A stretch of DNA of 40,189 nucleotides from Burkholderia paludis (GCF_000732615.1 NZ_JPGL01000080.1:1-40189), one strand, 5' to 3'; numbered from the stretch's first letter, positions 1 to 8,199 are shown. A program made the numbers and translations. Notes: generated by a model from the letters alone, not told the origin.

Positions 1-70
1 ACCGTGAAACGATTCTACGCCGATGATAGTGCGGATTCCCGTGTGAAAGTAGGTAATCGTCAGGCTCCCT
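1..70 (+). rRNA. rrf: 5S ribosomal RNA, 3' part (5' end outside window)
   Basis: The first bases match the 3' half of a betaproteobacterial 5S rRNA as I remember it: the segment around ACGCCGATGATAGTG and the 3' strand CGTCAGGCTCCC that closes the terminal stem. Only the 3' part is present, so the rest of an rRNA operon should lie just upstream. A strong intrinsic terminator follows within a few bases, as expected for the last gene of an rrn operon. The exact 3' end is uncertain by a few bases. Confidence 0.9.
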
Positions 71-75
71 AAGCC

Positions 76-107
76 AAAAACCCCCGCCCGACAAGGCGGG
101 GGTTTTT
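76..107 (+). terminator. Intrinsic terminator of the rRNA operon
   Basis: CCCCCGCC (81-88) pairs perfectly with GGCGGGGG (95-102) around a 6-nt loop. The hairpin is followed by TTTTT (103-107) and preceded by AAAAA (76-80), so it could act in both directions. Confidence 0.93.
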
Positions 108-128
108 GCATTTCAGCGGCGGAAATGC
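108..128. other. Small perfect inverted repeat after the rRNA terminator
   Basis: GCATTTC (108-114) and GAAATGC (122-128) are perfect inverted arms around a 7-nt centre, directly after the T-tract of the rRNA terminator. It could be a second hairpin or a protein site. The rest of the gap to the hydrolase start at 318 shows no convincing promoter or gene. Confidence 0.4.
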
Positions 129-317
129 TGCGAGGCGTGTTGGCAGGTGGAATCGGCTACGCCTGTTTCCGGATGCGGTGTCGATACATCGATGCCGGCC
201 CCCGCCTTTCGACCGTTCATCCTCGGCGGGAGCCGTTGCTCCGAAATCGCAACCGCGGCTCCGTGATCGTCGCTACGCTGGCTACCCCTGGCGTTACCCA
301 TCGACAAGGAGCAAACG

Positions 318-1253
318 ATGAAGATATTTCCGGCACCCTGGTCCGTTACGAAGGCCTTGGCCCGGCTCGCGATGACCGGCATGACGATGGCCGCACTCGG
401 CCCGGGCCTGGCACATGCGGCCACCGACGCGCCGAACGTGCCCGGCAAGGTGCAGGTCGAAGTGGTCGGCAGCGGTCGCCCGGTGCTGATGATTCCCGGG
501 CTGAACAGCAGCGCGGAAGTCTGGCGCGACACCTGCCGGGCGCTGCAGCCGCAGGTGCAATGCCTGCTGGTTCAGTTACCCGGTTTTGCCGGTGCGGCTG
601 CGGCCGTCCCGCGCCCGGCCGACTTCCTGCCGGCCATGCGCGATGAACTGCTGACCTATCTGCAGGCGCGGGGTCTGGCGAAGGTAGCCGTGATGGGCCA
701 CAGCCTGGGCGGTGTGCTGGCGATGGAACTGGCACTGAAGGCGCCCGAGGCCGTTGGCCCGCTGATCATCGTCGATTCGCTGCCGTTCTATGCGGCGGCG
801 ATGAATCCGCACACGAATGCGCAGAACGTGGCCGTCGTGGCCGGACAACTGCGCCAGGCCCTGCTGACGGCCGACGACGCCAGTTTCCAGGCGCGCAACG
901 ACGCCATCGCCAGAACGCTGACGCGCAGCGTCGACCATCTTCCCGAACTGCAACGCTGGGGCCGCGACACCGATCGCGCGACGATGGCCGATGCGCTGTA
1001 CTCGATGATGATGCGCGATCTGCGCGACGATGTCGCGGGCATCCACACCCCCGTGCTGGTGCTGGGCGCCTGGGCGAGCTATCAGCCGTTCGGCGGTACC
1101 GAGGCTTCGGTCCGGGAAGTGTTCCAGGCACAGTATGCGAAGCTGCAGGGCGTGCAGATCGCGATGAGCGCGCAGGGCTACCATTTCCTGATGTGGGACG
1201 ATCCGCGCTGGCTGCAGGATCAGGTGCGTACCTTCCTGGCTGCGCATCCGTGA
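318..1253 (+). CDS. Exported alpha/beta-fold hydrolase
   Basis: A 311-residue serine hydrolase of the alpha/beta-hydrolase fold. The N-terminus looks like a Sec signal peptide: basic start, hydrophobic stretch and an AHA|A site near residue 34, so it probably acts outside the cytoplasm. The nucleophile elbow GHSLGG places the catalytic Ser at 129, and GYHFLMWDDP near residue 289 supplies the catalytic His. The acid residue is not obvious, because the strand after VLVLGAW lacks the usual Asp. The ATG at 318 has an AAGGA site 8 bases upstream. The substrate cannot be read from the sequence. It is followed closely by a sensor kinase/LytTR regulator pair and is probably co-transcribed with them. 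Leucine codons are nearly all CTG, unlike genes further right, which suggests a different ancestry. Confidence 0.85.
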   Translation: MKIFPAPWSVTKALARLAMTGMTMAALGPGLAHAATDAPNVPGKVQVEVVGSGRPVLMIPGLNSSAEVWRDTCRALQPQVQCLLVQLPGFAGAAAAVPRPADFLPAMRDELLTYLQARGLAKVAVMGHSLGGVLAMELALKAPEAVGPLIIVDSLPFYAAAMNPHTNAQNVAVVAGQLRQALLTADDASFQARNDAIARTLTRSVDHLPELQRWGRDTDRATMADALYSMMMRDLRDDVAGIHTPVLVLGAWASYQPFGGTEASVREVFQAQYAKLQGVQIAMSAQGYHFLMWDDPRWLQDQVRTFLAAHP

Positions 1254-1285
1254 TCGTCGCACGCCACCTCGCCCGCACATCCGCC

Positions 1286-2341
1286 ATGCCCATCGACGCC
1301 ACGACTTGCTCCCGCCGTTTCTGGTCGCTCAACGCGCTGGCCTGGGCGGGCTATGGCGTGTTCTCCGTGTGGGCGGGCAGCCGCTTCACCCATGGCGCGG
1401 TCGTCAGCGGGGTGGTGCTGATCAGTGTGAGTCTCGCGGTTTCGTTATGGTTGTGCAGCGGTGCATTGCGCGCGGTGGCGTTGCGCCGGGGCTGGTGGGA
1501 CGGCGGTCTGGGCAGCCTGATGTCGAAGCTGACCGCCGGCGTGGCGATCGGCACGAGCGTGGCGCAGGCAGTGACGGCGGCGCTGCTGCTGCCCGCGCTG
1601 ACCCTGGGCTGGGTGCAACTGCCCGGCGGGCAGGCGGACTACCGGCTGTCGTCCATGCTGGTGTACTGGATGAACACCGCGCTGTTCCTGCTGATGTGGA
1701 CGGGTCTGTGGGCCGGCTTGCATGGCCTGCGCCGCGCTCGCGACAGCGAACTGGCGCGACTGCGCGCCGAGGCCGAGCGCAGCGTGCTGGAGCGCGACGC
1801 GTTGCGCGCGCGGCTCAACCCGCATTTCGTGTTCAACGCGTTGAACAACCTGCGCGCGCTGATCCTGGAAGACCCCGAAGGCGCGCGCGACATGGTCACC
1901 CGCCTGTCGCGCACGCTGCGCCGCGCACTGGCGCACAATCGTAGCGAGCAGGTGACGCTGGCCGATGAACTGGCGGTGGTCGACGACTATCTGGCCATCG
2001 AGGCCATTCACTTCGAGCAGCGCCTGCACGTGCGCCTGGATATCGCCGCCGGGGCGGAGCAGGCACGGTTGCCGGCGATGGCGCTGCAATTGCTGGTGGA
2101 GAACGCGATCAAGCACGGCATCGCCGCCCGCCCGGGTGGTGGCGAGGTACGCATTCATGCCACGCTCGACGGCGACCTGCTGCGGCTGCAGGTGGACAAC
2201 CCGATTGGCACGGGCAGCCCTGACGCCGATGGTCACGGGGTCGGTCTGGCGTACCTGCGCGCGCAATTGGGCGCGCGCGGGCGTTTCGCGCTGCAACCGG
2301 TAGGCGAGCGCATGCGGGCCATCCTGGAGATTCCTCAATGA
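1286..2341 (+). CDS. LytS/YpdA-type sensor histidine kinase
   Basis: About 351 residues from the ATG at 1286. An alternative GTG at 1250 overlaps the stop of the hydrolase gene (GTGA) and would suggest translational coupling. Four hydrophobic segments (roughly residues 12-31, 37-57, 82-103 and 124-145) form a membrane input domain, followed by a short coiled linker. The His_kinase family (PF06580) phosphoacceptor box RLNPHFVFNALNNLRALI carries His at about 180. The ATPase part shows the N box QLLVENAIKHGI and a glycine-rich GHGVGLAYLRAQL. This family pairs with LytTR response regulators, and the next gene is exactly that, overlapping by ATGA. The signal sensed is unknown. Codon use matches its two neighbours and not the rest of the window. 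Confidence 0.87.
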   Translation: MPIDATTCSRRFWSLNALAWAGYGVFSVWAGSRFTHGAVVSGVVLISVSLAVSLWLCSGALRAVALRRGWWDGGLGSLMSKLTAGVAIGTSVAQAVTAALLLPALTLGWVQLPGGQADYRLSSMLVYWMNTALFLLMWTGLWAGLHGLRRARDSELARLRAEAERSVLERDALRARLNPHFVFNALNNLRALILEDPEGARDMVTRLSRTLRRALAHNRSEQVTLADELAVVDDYLAIEAIHFEQRLHVRLDIAAGAEQARLPAMALQLLVENAIKHGIAARPGGGEVRIHATLDGDLLRLQVDNPIGTGSPDADGHGVGLAYLRAQLGARGRFALQPVGERMRAILEIPQ

Positions 2342-3069
2342 GCGAGTTGCTGCGCGTGCTGATTGTCGACGACGCACGGCTGGCCCGGCAGGAGTTGCGC
2401 ATGCTGCTGTCGGCGCTGCCATGGGTGGAATGCGTGGGCGAGGTCGACGATGTGCCGGCTGCGCGCGACGCGATTGTCGCGCTGGCGCCGGATCTCGTGT
2501 TGCTGGACGTGCAGATGCCGTCCGGCAGCGGCTTCGACGTACTGGACGGGTTGGAGACGGTGCCCGCGGTGGTGTTCGTCACCGCTTACGATACCTATGC
2601 CGTGCGTGCGTTCCAGGCCAACGCGCTGGACTATCTGGTCAAGCCGGTGGAAGCGCCGCGCTTGCTGGAAGCACTGCAGCGCGCGCGTCGGCGAGAGGTG
2701 CCGGTGGTCGGGGCGCCCGCGCTGCGCACGACGCTGGGCGAGCAGGACCAGGTGTTCGTTCGCGAGGCCGAGCGGTGCTGGTTCGTGGCGGTGTCCGAGA
2801 TCCGCCGGCTGGTGGTGGACGGAAACTACACGCGGCTGTGGTTCCGAGACCAGAACGCGCTGCTGCCTCGCAGCCTGAGTGCGCTGGAGGCGCGATTGCC
2901 GTCGGCGCTGTTTTTTCGCGCCAACCGCAATACGCTGGTCAACCTGCGGTGCATCCGGGCGGTCACGCCGGGCATCGGCGACGGATATGACCTGACGCTG
3001 GATGATGGCAGCGAGGTGGAGGTGTCGCGGCGGCAGGCGCGGGAGCTGCGCGAACGGATGGCGTTGTAG
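2338..3069 (+). CDS. LytTR-family response regulator
   Basis: A 243-residue response regulator. The receiver domain (about 1-120) has the acidic pair D11/D12, phospho-acceptor D57 in LLDVQMP, T82 and the conserved K102 in YLVKPV. Residues about 137-243 form a LytTR DNA-binding domain (DGNYTRLWF, FFRANRNTLVNL, DDGSEVEVSRR). It starts at ATGA, overlapping the kinase stop by 4 bp, which indicates translational coupling and a dedicated kinase-regulator pair. LytTR proteins usually bind direct repeats upstream of target genes. The target here could be the upstream hydrolase operon itself, but I see no clear operator. Confidence 0.9.
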   Translation: MSELLRVLIVDDARLARQELRMLLSALPWVECVGEVDDVPAARDAIVALAPDLVLLDVQMPSGSGFDVLDGLETVPAVVFVTAYDTYAVRAFQANALDYLVKPVEAPRLLEALQRARRREVPVVGAPALRTTLGEQDQVFVREAERCWFVAVSEIRRLVVDGNYTRLWFRDQNALLPRSLSALEARLPSALFFRANRNTLVNLRCIRAVTPGIGDGYDLTLDDGSEVEVSRRQARELRERMAL

Positions 3070-3127
3070 CGGTTGCCGTGGTTTGGCGCGGTGCCCTTTT
3101 CAAGGTAAAAGATAAGGAATGCGAAGG

Positions 3128-3590
3128 TAATGAACGGAGACCGTGACGCACCGGATTGCGACGGTCGTCCGGCGGGCGATGGACCAATCGCGAAGGGACG
3201 TTCGGCCCATCCGGGAGATCGATCGTCACACTGTGATTTTCAATCATGCACGGAGGCCTTGAGGCATCAGATTGCGTCTGTCGTCCGGCGGGCGATGAGC
3301 CAATCGCGAAGGGTTGTTCGGCGCATCCGAGAGATCGATCATCACACAATGATCTTCAATCATGCACGGAGGCCGTGACACACCGGATTGCGTCTGTCGT
3401 CCAGTGGGCGACGGGCCAATCGCGAAGGGGCGTTCGGCCCATCCGCGAGACCGATCATCAAACTGTTATTTTCAATCATGCGCGGAGACCGCGACGCACC
3501 GGATTGAGTCAGCCGTCCGGCGGGCGATGAACCGATCGAGAAGGGACGTTCGACCCATCCGCGAGATCGACCATCACACAGTGATTTTCA
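3128..3590. repeat. Four tandem copies of a 116-bp repeat
   Basis: Units begin at 3130, 3246, 3362 and 3478, each exactly 116 bp apart, and share long identical blocks such as CAATCGCGAAGGG and GAGATCGATCATCACACA. Because 116 is not a multiple of three, the apparent small ORFs that begin in successive units read the repeat in shifted frames, so they are unlikely to be genes. The units are diverged and do not look newly duplicated. Each ends in a short palindrome-like element: TCACACTGTGA in unit 1, GATCAT-CACACA-ATGATC in unit 2 and TCACACAGTGA in unit 4. The last unit runs into the 3' end of the convergent GNAT gene. Confidence 0.9.
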
Positions 3591-4038
3591 AGATCGGGAA
3601 GAACCGGCCCGGGATGACGGACGACTCCTTTTCACCGATTTTCACCGCACCGAGCGACAGGTAGAACGGCGCCGCGTTCGGATCCGCTTCGATCACGAAA
3701 CTTCCGATGCCTCGTACGGCAGCCTCCTGCCGGACTGCGGACCACAACGCGCGGGCGATACCGCGGCCCATGTAGTCCGGGTGAACGAACAGCCACCCGG
3801 GCGTCGGCAGGTCGGAATCCGAAGCCGTCCTGATCCAGAACCCGACGACGTGTGCTGCGGATTCGGCGACGTAGCCGATCGAACCGGAGATCATCTCCGG
3901 CGCGATCGTGAGGTCGCCCTCCCACACGGCGAGCCACTCCTCGGGGTAGCCCCAGTGCGCTTTCGAAACACGGGCGAGCGCCGTGAGCGCGTTCGCATCC
4001 GAGGGATGAGCGGCACGGACGGAAAAAGGCGGGTGCAT
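3574..4038 (-). CDS. GNAT-family N-acetyltransferase
   Basis: A 154-residue protein starting at the ATG complementary to 4036-4038, preceded by a GGGAG ribosome site. A longer in-frame extension to 4584 is rejected because it has no ribosome site and overlaps the upstream gene. Residues 5-60 and 65-150 fit the GNAT fold, with the acetyl-CoA loop in HPDYMGRGIARALW (about 86-99) and the late motif NAAPFYLSLGAVKIGE. The substrate is unknown. The last codons (KITV and stop) lie inside the fourth 116-bp repeat unit, and similar sequence recurs in the other units. It is likely co-directional with the NTF2-like gene upstream on the same strand. Confidence 0.88.
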   Translation of the reverse strand: MHPPFSVRAAHPSDANALTALARVSKAHWGYPEEWLAVWEGDLTIAPEMISGSIGYVAESAAHVVGFWIRTASDSDLPTPGWLFVHPDYMGRGIARALWSAVRQEAAVRGIGSFVIEADPNAAPFYLSLGAVKIGEKESSVIPGRFFPILKITV

Positions 4039-4145
4039 CCTGTCTCCCGTTAACTGTCGAAGCGGCAGATTACGGCCGATTCGGTGGGCACGTGTGGCGC
4101 GGCACCGCGCATCGGCGCTCGAATTCGCGCCGATTCCGCGCCGAT

Positions 4146-4517
4146 TCAGCCGATCCCGGACGCGTGTCCGGCGACGACCCGCCAGCGTGCACCGGAGGGT
4201 CGCCACAGACGCGTGTAGGCAAACGTCCCGGCGATCCCGACCGAGTCGAAACGACCTGCGAGCGTTGCCTGCACGGTTACCAGAATCATCTCGTCGATCG
4301 CATGCGCTTGAACATCGTGGAGATCGAGTCGATCGAGCCGCAGCCGTTTCGCGCGATGCGCCGCAAGATCGTCGTCCTTCGAGATGACCTGGCCGCCCGG
4401 TACGGTAAATACCAGGCCGTCGTCCAGCAGCGCGTCGAGTGCGTCGACGTCGTTGGCGAGCATGGCCGCCCGAAGGGCAGCTTCGTACGGCTCGATGCGT
4501 GTCAGTGGCGTATCCAT
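4146..4517 (-). CDS. NTF2-like (SnoaL/DUF4440-type) protein
   Basis: About 123 residues from the ATG complementary to 4515-4517, which has a GGGAGG site about 12 bases upstream. A GTG start at 4544 would add nine residues. The pattern of an N-terminal helix with YEAALRAAMLANDVDALDALLDDGLVFTVPGGQ, a middle strand region and a C-terminal TRLWRPSGARWRVVAGHAS is typical of small nuclear-transport-factor-2-like proteins (DUF4440/SnoaL-like). These form dimers with a ligand pocket and act as enzymes or binding proteins. No function can be assigned. It lies about 100 bp upstream of the GNAT gene on the same strand. Confidence 0.75.
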   Translation of the reverse strand: MDTPLTRIEPYEAALRAAMLANDVDALDALLDDGLVFTVPGGQVISKDDDLAAHRAKRLRLDRLDLHDVQAHAIDEMILVTVQATLAGRFDSVGIAGTFAYTRLWRPSGARWRVVAGHASGIG

Positions 4518-4544
4518 GTCGGGTTGCTGCCTCCCGGAGGTCAC

Positions 4545-5145
4545 GGCTTCGTCGATGGGCCGCGGCGGGGCGGGCGCTCGTCAATTTACCTCAATACCGT
4601 GTGCGTGCGTTACGAACCGCGCTCCGCACGCGCTTTTGCCGGTGACGGGCGCCGGCCGGCATTGTCACGCGGATGCCGGGCAACGCGCGTGCGCCGACGG
4701 TCGGATAAAGCGCGGCCGCAATGCGCCACGCCGTCGGCGCACGCAATGCCAGCGCGCATTCGACGATGCGCGGCGGGCAGCACGTCGGGTTTGCGCTCGA
4801 CGGTGGACGAATCGCCTTGCCGGGGCGGCCGGAGCGCCATGCGACGTCGCACGACGACACGCGCGATGTTCGCCGCATCTGCGGCCCCTCCGCTATTCCC
4901 GTCGCACATGCAGCCAGGCAGGAAGACCGGCCGCACGCCGGCCGGATGGATAGAAAGAACCTCTTCAATGAGAAGCAAAAGTGTTCTTTCAGATTGCTAT
5001 TTGATGACCGACAGTTCGACAACCGGACAACGGCAGCGATGTGCGGCGGCCGTGAACGACGGTCGTGTCCGCCGGCGTCTGTCGTCGGGTCGAATGCCGG
5101 CGGAGAACCACGTAACGCCGCCCGGTCGTCAAAACGGAGCCCTGA
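4545..5145. other. Intergenic region upstream of the ALDH-aminotransferase operon
   Basis: About 600 bp without a convincing gene; the overlapping reading frames here are arginine-rich shadows with no recognisable motif. Its right part (about 4945-5035) is clearly AT-richer and probably holds the promoter of the following operon. Within it GAAAGAAC (4953-4960) and GTTCTTTC (4983-4990) form a perfect 8-bp inverted repeat, with CTTC/GAAG nested inside. Confidence 0.5.
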
Positions 5146-6651
5146 ATGAACCCAGCTTCAGCAGAAAGCCATCAGTACGCGGACTGGAGACGTCTCGCGG
5201 CGCAAGTCATTCCGAGAACGCTTGCACACATCGGCGGCCGAAGCGTGCCGGCCCGAAGCGGCCGGACGTTTGCCGCCGTCAATCCGGCCACCGAGGCCGT
5301 CATCGCGGAAGTCGCGTCGTGCGATGCGGCGGATGTCGACGACGCGGTGCACGCCGCGCGTGACGCGTTCGAATCCGGTGTCTGGTCGCGCTGCGCGCCG
5401 GCCGAGCGCAAGCGCGTGCTGTGCCGGCTCGGTGAACGCGTCGCGGCGCATGGCGCCGAGCTCGCGCTGCTCGATTCGCTCAACATGGGCAAGCGCGTGG
5501 CGGACGCGTTCGACATCGACGTGCCGGCGGCGAGCGGCCTGTTCAGCTGGTATGGCGAAGCTGTCGACAAGCTGCACGGCGAAGTCGCGTCGACCGACCC
5601 CGGCAACCTCGCGGTCGTCACGCGCGAACCGCTGGGCGTCGTCGGCGCGGTGGTGCCGTGGAATTTCCCGCTCGACATGGTCGCGTGGAAGGTGGCGCCG
5701 GCGCTGGCGGCCGGCAACAGCGTCGTGCTGAAGCCGGCGGAACAGTCGCCGCTGTCCGCGCTGCGTCTCGCGGAGCTGGCGCTCGAGGCCGGCTTGCCGC
5801 CGGGCGTGCTGAACGTCGTGCCGGGCTACGGCGAGACCGCGGGGCGCGCGCTCGGGCTGCACCCCGACGTCGACGTGCTTGCATTCACGGGTTCGACGGC
5901 CGTCGGCAAGAAATTTCTCGAGTACGCCGCGCAGTCGAACCTGAAGCAGGTGTGGCTCGAATGCGGCGGCAAGAGCCCGAACCTGGTGTTCGACGACACC
6001 GACGATCTCGATCTGGCCGCGCGCAAGGCCTGCTTCGGCATTTTCTTCAACCAGGGCGAGGTGTGTTCCGCGAACTCGCGGCTGCTGGTGCAACGCACGA
6101 TTCACGATGCGTTCGTCGACCGGCTGATCGCGCATGCCGCCGCGTTCATGCCGGGCGATCCGCTCGATCCGTCGAGCGGGATGGGCGCCATGGTCGACGC
6201 GCGGCAGCACCGGCGCGTGCGCGAGTGGATCGCGCGCGGCCGCCAGTGCGCAACGCTCGCGCTCGGCGGCGGCGCGCCGCAAGTCGACGGCAAGGGCTAC
6301 TTCATCGAGCCGACGATCTTCATCGACGTGAAGCACGACGACGCCATCGCGCGCGAGGAGATCTTCGGGCCCGTGCTGTCGGTGATGGCCTTCGATACCG
6401 AGGACGAGGCCGTGCGGCGCGCGAACGACTCGATCTATGGGCTGGCCGCGTCGGTCTGGACCGGCAGCCTGTCGCGCGCGCATCGCGTGTCGGGCCGGCT
6501 GCGCGCCGGCACGGTATCCGTCAACACGGTCGATGCGCTGAGCGCGCAGACGCCGTTCGGCGGGTTCCGCCAGTCGGGTTTCGGCCGCGATCTTTCGCTG
6601 CACGCGATCGACAAGTACACGGGCCTGAAGACCACCTGGATCCGCTACTGA
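5146..6651 (+). CDS. NAD(P)-dependent aldehyde dehydrogenase, PuuC/KauB-like
   Basis: A 501-residue member of the aldehyde dehydrogenase superfamily, full length for the PuuC/KauB-type enzymes that oxidise gamma-(glutamyl-)aminobutyraldehyde or 4-guanidinobutyraldehyde. Visible catalytic features are PWNFPLD (N173), K196 in LKPAEQSP, FTGSTAVGK for coenzyme binding, the general base E272 in LECGGKSPN and the nucleophile C307 in NQGEVCSANSR. It should be cytoplasmic. The next gene is an omega-aminotransferase like SpuC, so the two together would convert a diamine such as putrescine to an aminoaldehyde and then to the amino acid (for example GABA). The substrate is inferred from family and neighbour. 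The ribosome site (GGAG) is weak. Confidence 0.88.
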   Translation: MNPASAESHQYADWRRLAAQVIPRTLAHIGGRSVPARSGRTFAAVNPATEAVIAEVASCDAADVDDAVHAARDAFESGVWSRCAPAERKRVLCRLGERVAAHGAELALLDSLNMGKRVADAFDIDVPAASGLFSWYGEAVDKLHGEVASTDPGNLAVVTREPLGVVGAVVPWNFPLDMVAWKVAPALAAGNSVVLKPAEQSPLSALRLAELALEAGLPPGVLNVVPGYGETAGRALGLHPDVDVLAFTGSTAVGKKFLEYAAQSNLKQVWLECGGKSPNLVFDDTDDLDLAARKACFGIFFNQGEVCSANSRLLVQRTIHDAFVDRLIAHAAAFMPGDPLDPSSGMGAMVDARQHRRVREWIARGRQCATLALGGGAPQVDGKGYFIEPTIFIDVKHDDAIAREEIFGPVLSVMAFDTEDEAVRRANDSIYGLAASVWTGSLSRAHRVSGRLRAGTVSVNTVDALSAQTPFGGFRQSGFGRDLSLHAIDKYTGLKTTWIRY

Positions 6652-6731
6652 TTCGACGCGGCGGCCGCCAGCGGCCGCGCCGGGCAGCACGACAGCCCTT
6701 TTCATCCGTAAAACGAACCGGAGACTCGCCC

Positions 6732-8123
6732 ATGAACGCGCCCAATTTTCCGCATCGCACGACGCAGGACTATCAACGCAGCGACGCCGCGCATCACCTG
6801 CATGCATTCGTGGACCAGAAGGCGCTGAACGAGGAGGGCGCGCGCGTGATGGTGCGCGGCGAAGGTGTCCATCTATGGGATAGCGACGGCAACCGCTATC
6901 TGGACGGCATGTCTGGGCTATGGTGCACCAATGTCGGCTACGGGCGGCCGGAGCTGATCGATGCCGCGGCGCGGCAGATGAAGGCGCTGTCGTACTACAA
7001 CATGTTCTTCCATACGACGCACCCGGCGGTGATCGAATTGTCGGAGCGGTTGTTCGCGCTGCTCGGCAACCGCTTCAGTCACGTGGTGTACACCAATTCG
7101 GGATCCGAAGCGAACGAGGTGCTGATCCGTACCGTGCGGCGGTTCTGGGACGTGATGGGCCAGCCGGAGAAGAAGGTGCTGATTGGCCGCGTGAACGGCT
7201 ATCACGGATCGACGGTCGGCAGCGCGTCGCTCGGCGGCATGGCGTTCATGCACGAAATGGGCGACCTGCCGATTCCGGACGTTGCGCACGTCGACGAACC
7301 GTACTGGTATGCGCATGGCGGCGACCAGAGCCCGGTGGCGTTCGGCAGGCAGGCGGCGTTGTCGCTCGAGCGCAAGATCCTCGAGATCGGTGCGGACCGC
7401 GTCGCCGCATTCGTTGCGGAACCGTTCCAGGGGGCGGGCGGGATGATCTTCCCGCCGGACGGCTACTGGCAGGAGATCGAGCGCATCTGCCGCCAATACG
7501 ACGTGCTGCTCTGCGCGGACGAAGTGATCGGCGGCTTCGGCCGTACCGGCGAGTGGTTCGCGCATCGTCACTTCGGCTTCGAACCGGATCTGATCTGCAT
7601 CGCCAAGGGGCTGACCTCGGGCTACGTGCCGATGGGCGGCCTGATCATGAGCCGGCGCATCGGCGGCGCGCTGGTCGACAAGGGCGGGGTCTACGCGCAC
7701 GGGCTGACCTATTCGGGGCACCCGGTCGCGGCCGCGGTCGCGCTGGCCAATCTCGACGTGCTCGAGCGCGAAGGCCTCGTCGAGCGGACGAAGACGGATA
7801 CGGGCCCGTATCTGCAGCGGGCGTTGCGCGACGCGTTCGACGGTCATCCGCTGATCGGCGAGATCCAGGGCGTCGGCGCCGTCGGCGCCATCCAGTTCGC
7901 GAAGAACAAGGCGACGCGCGAGCGCTTTGCCAACGAAGCCGATCTGACCTGGCACAGCCGGACGGTCGGATTCGAGCTCGGCGCGATCGTGCGTTCGACG
8001 AACGGCCGCCTGATCGTTGCGCCGCCGCTGGTGATCGATCACGGGCAAATCGACGAACTGGTCGCCACGATGCGCCACGCCGTCGATGCGACCGCACGCG
8101 AAGTGCTCGGGATCGACGTGTGA
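6732..8123 (+). CDS. PLP-dependent omega-aminotransferase, SpuC-like
   Basis: 463 residues from the ATG at 6732, with a GGAG ribosome site upstream. It is a class-III (omega) aminotransferase: NSGSEANE binds the cofactor phosphate, YHGS (158-161) stacks on PLP, D263 in CADEVIGGFGRTGEW contacts the ring nitrogen, and K292 in IAKGLTSGYVPMG forms the Schiff base. The overall sequence closely resembles remembered putrescine/polyamine:pyruvate aminotransferases (SpuC) of Pseudomonas. It sits 80 bp behind the aldehyde dehydrogenase, which would oxidise its aldehyde product. A beta-alanine or other omega-amino acid substrate is an alternative, worth noting because a beta-alanine-producing pathway lies a few kb away. 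Confidence 0.88.
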   Translation: MNAPNFPHRTTQDYQRSDAAHHLHAFVDQKALNEEGARVMVRGEGVHLWDSDGNRYLDGMSGLWCTNVGYGRPELIDAAARQMKALSYYNMFFHTTHPAVIELSERLFALLGNRFSHVVYTNSGSEANEVLIRTVRRFWDVMGQPEKKVLIGRVNGYHGSTVGSASLGGMAFMHEMGDLPIPDVAHVDEPYWYAHGGDQSPVAFGRQAALSLERKILEIGADRVAAFVAEPFQGAGGMIFPPDGYWQEIERICRQYDVLLCADEVIGGFGRTGEWFAHRHFGFEPDLICIAKGLTSGYVPMGGLIMSRRIGGALVDKGGVYAHGLTYSGHPVAAAVALANLDVLEREGLVERTKTDTGPYLQRALRDAFDGHPLIGEIQGVGAVGAIQFAKNKATRERFANEADLTWHSRTVGFELGAIVRSTNGRLIVAPPLVIDHGQIDELVATMRHAVDATAREVLGIDV

Positions 8124-8199
8124 CCGGCTGAGCGACGCGCCTGCGTCCGGCGACGGGCAGGCGTGCATCGACGGGGTGTCCCGCCGGGCCTGCGTCACG

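Noticed and set aside
3128..3590. CRISPR array
   Set aside because: Units are 116 bp and similar along their whole length, with no short identical repeats alternating with unique spacers and no cas genes.
3130..3664. Three overlapping small ORFs in the tandem repeat
   Set aside because: They are the same repeat read in different frames because the 116-bp period shifts frame each time; no conserved protein or ribosome site.
4591..5022. 143-residue minus-strand ORF in the intergenic region before the aldehyde dehydrogenase
   Set aside because: Arginine-, serine- and alanine-rich with no motif; it crosses the AT-rich promoter-like zone and has no ribosome site.
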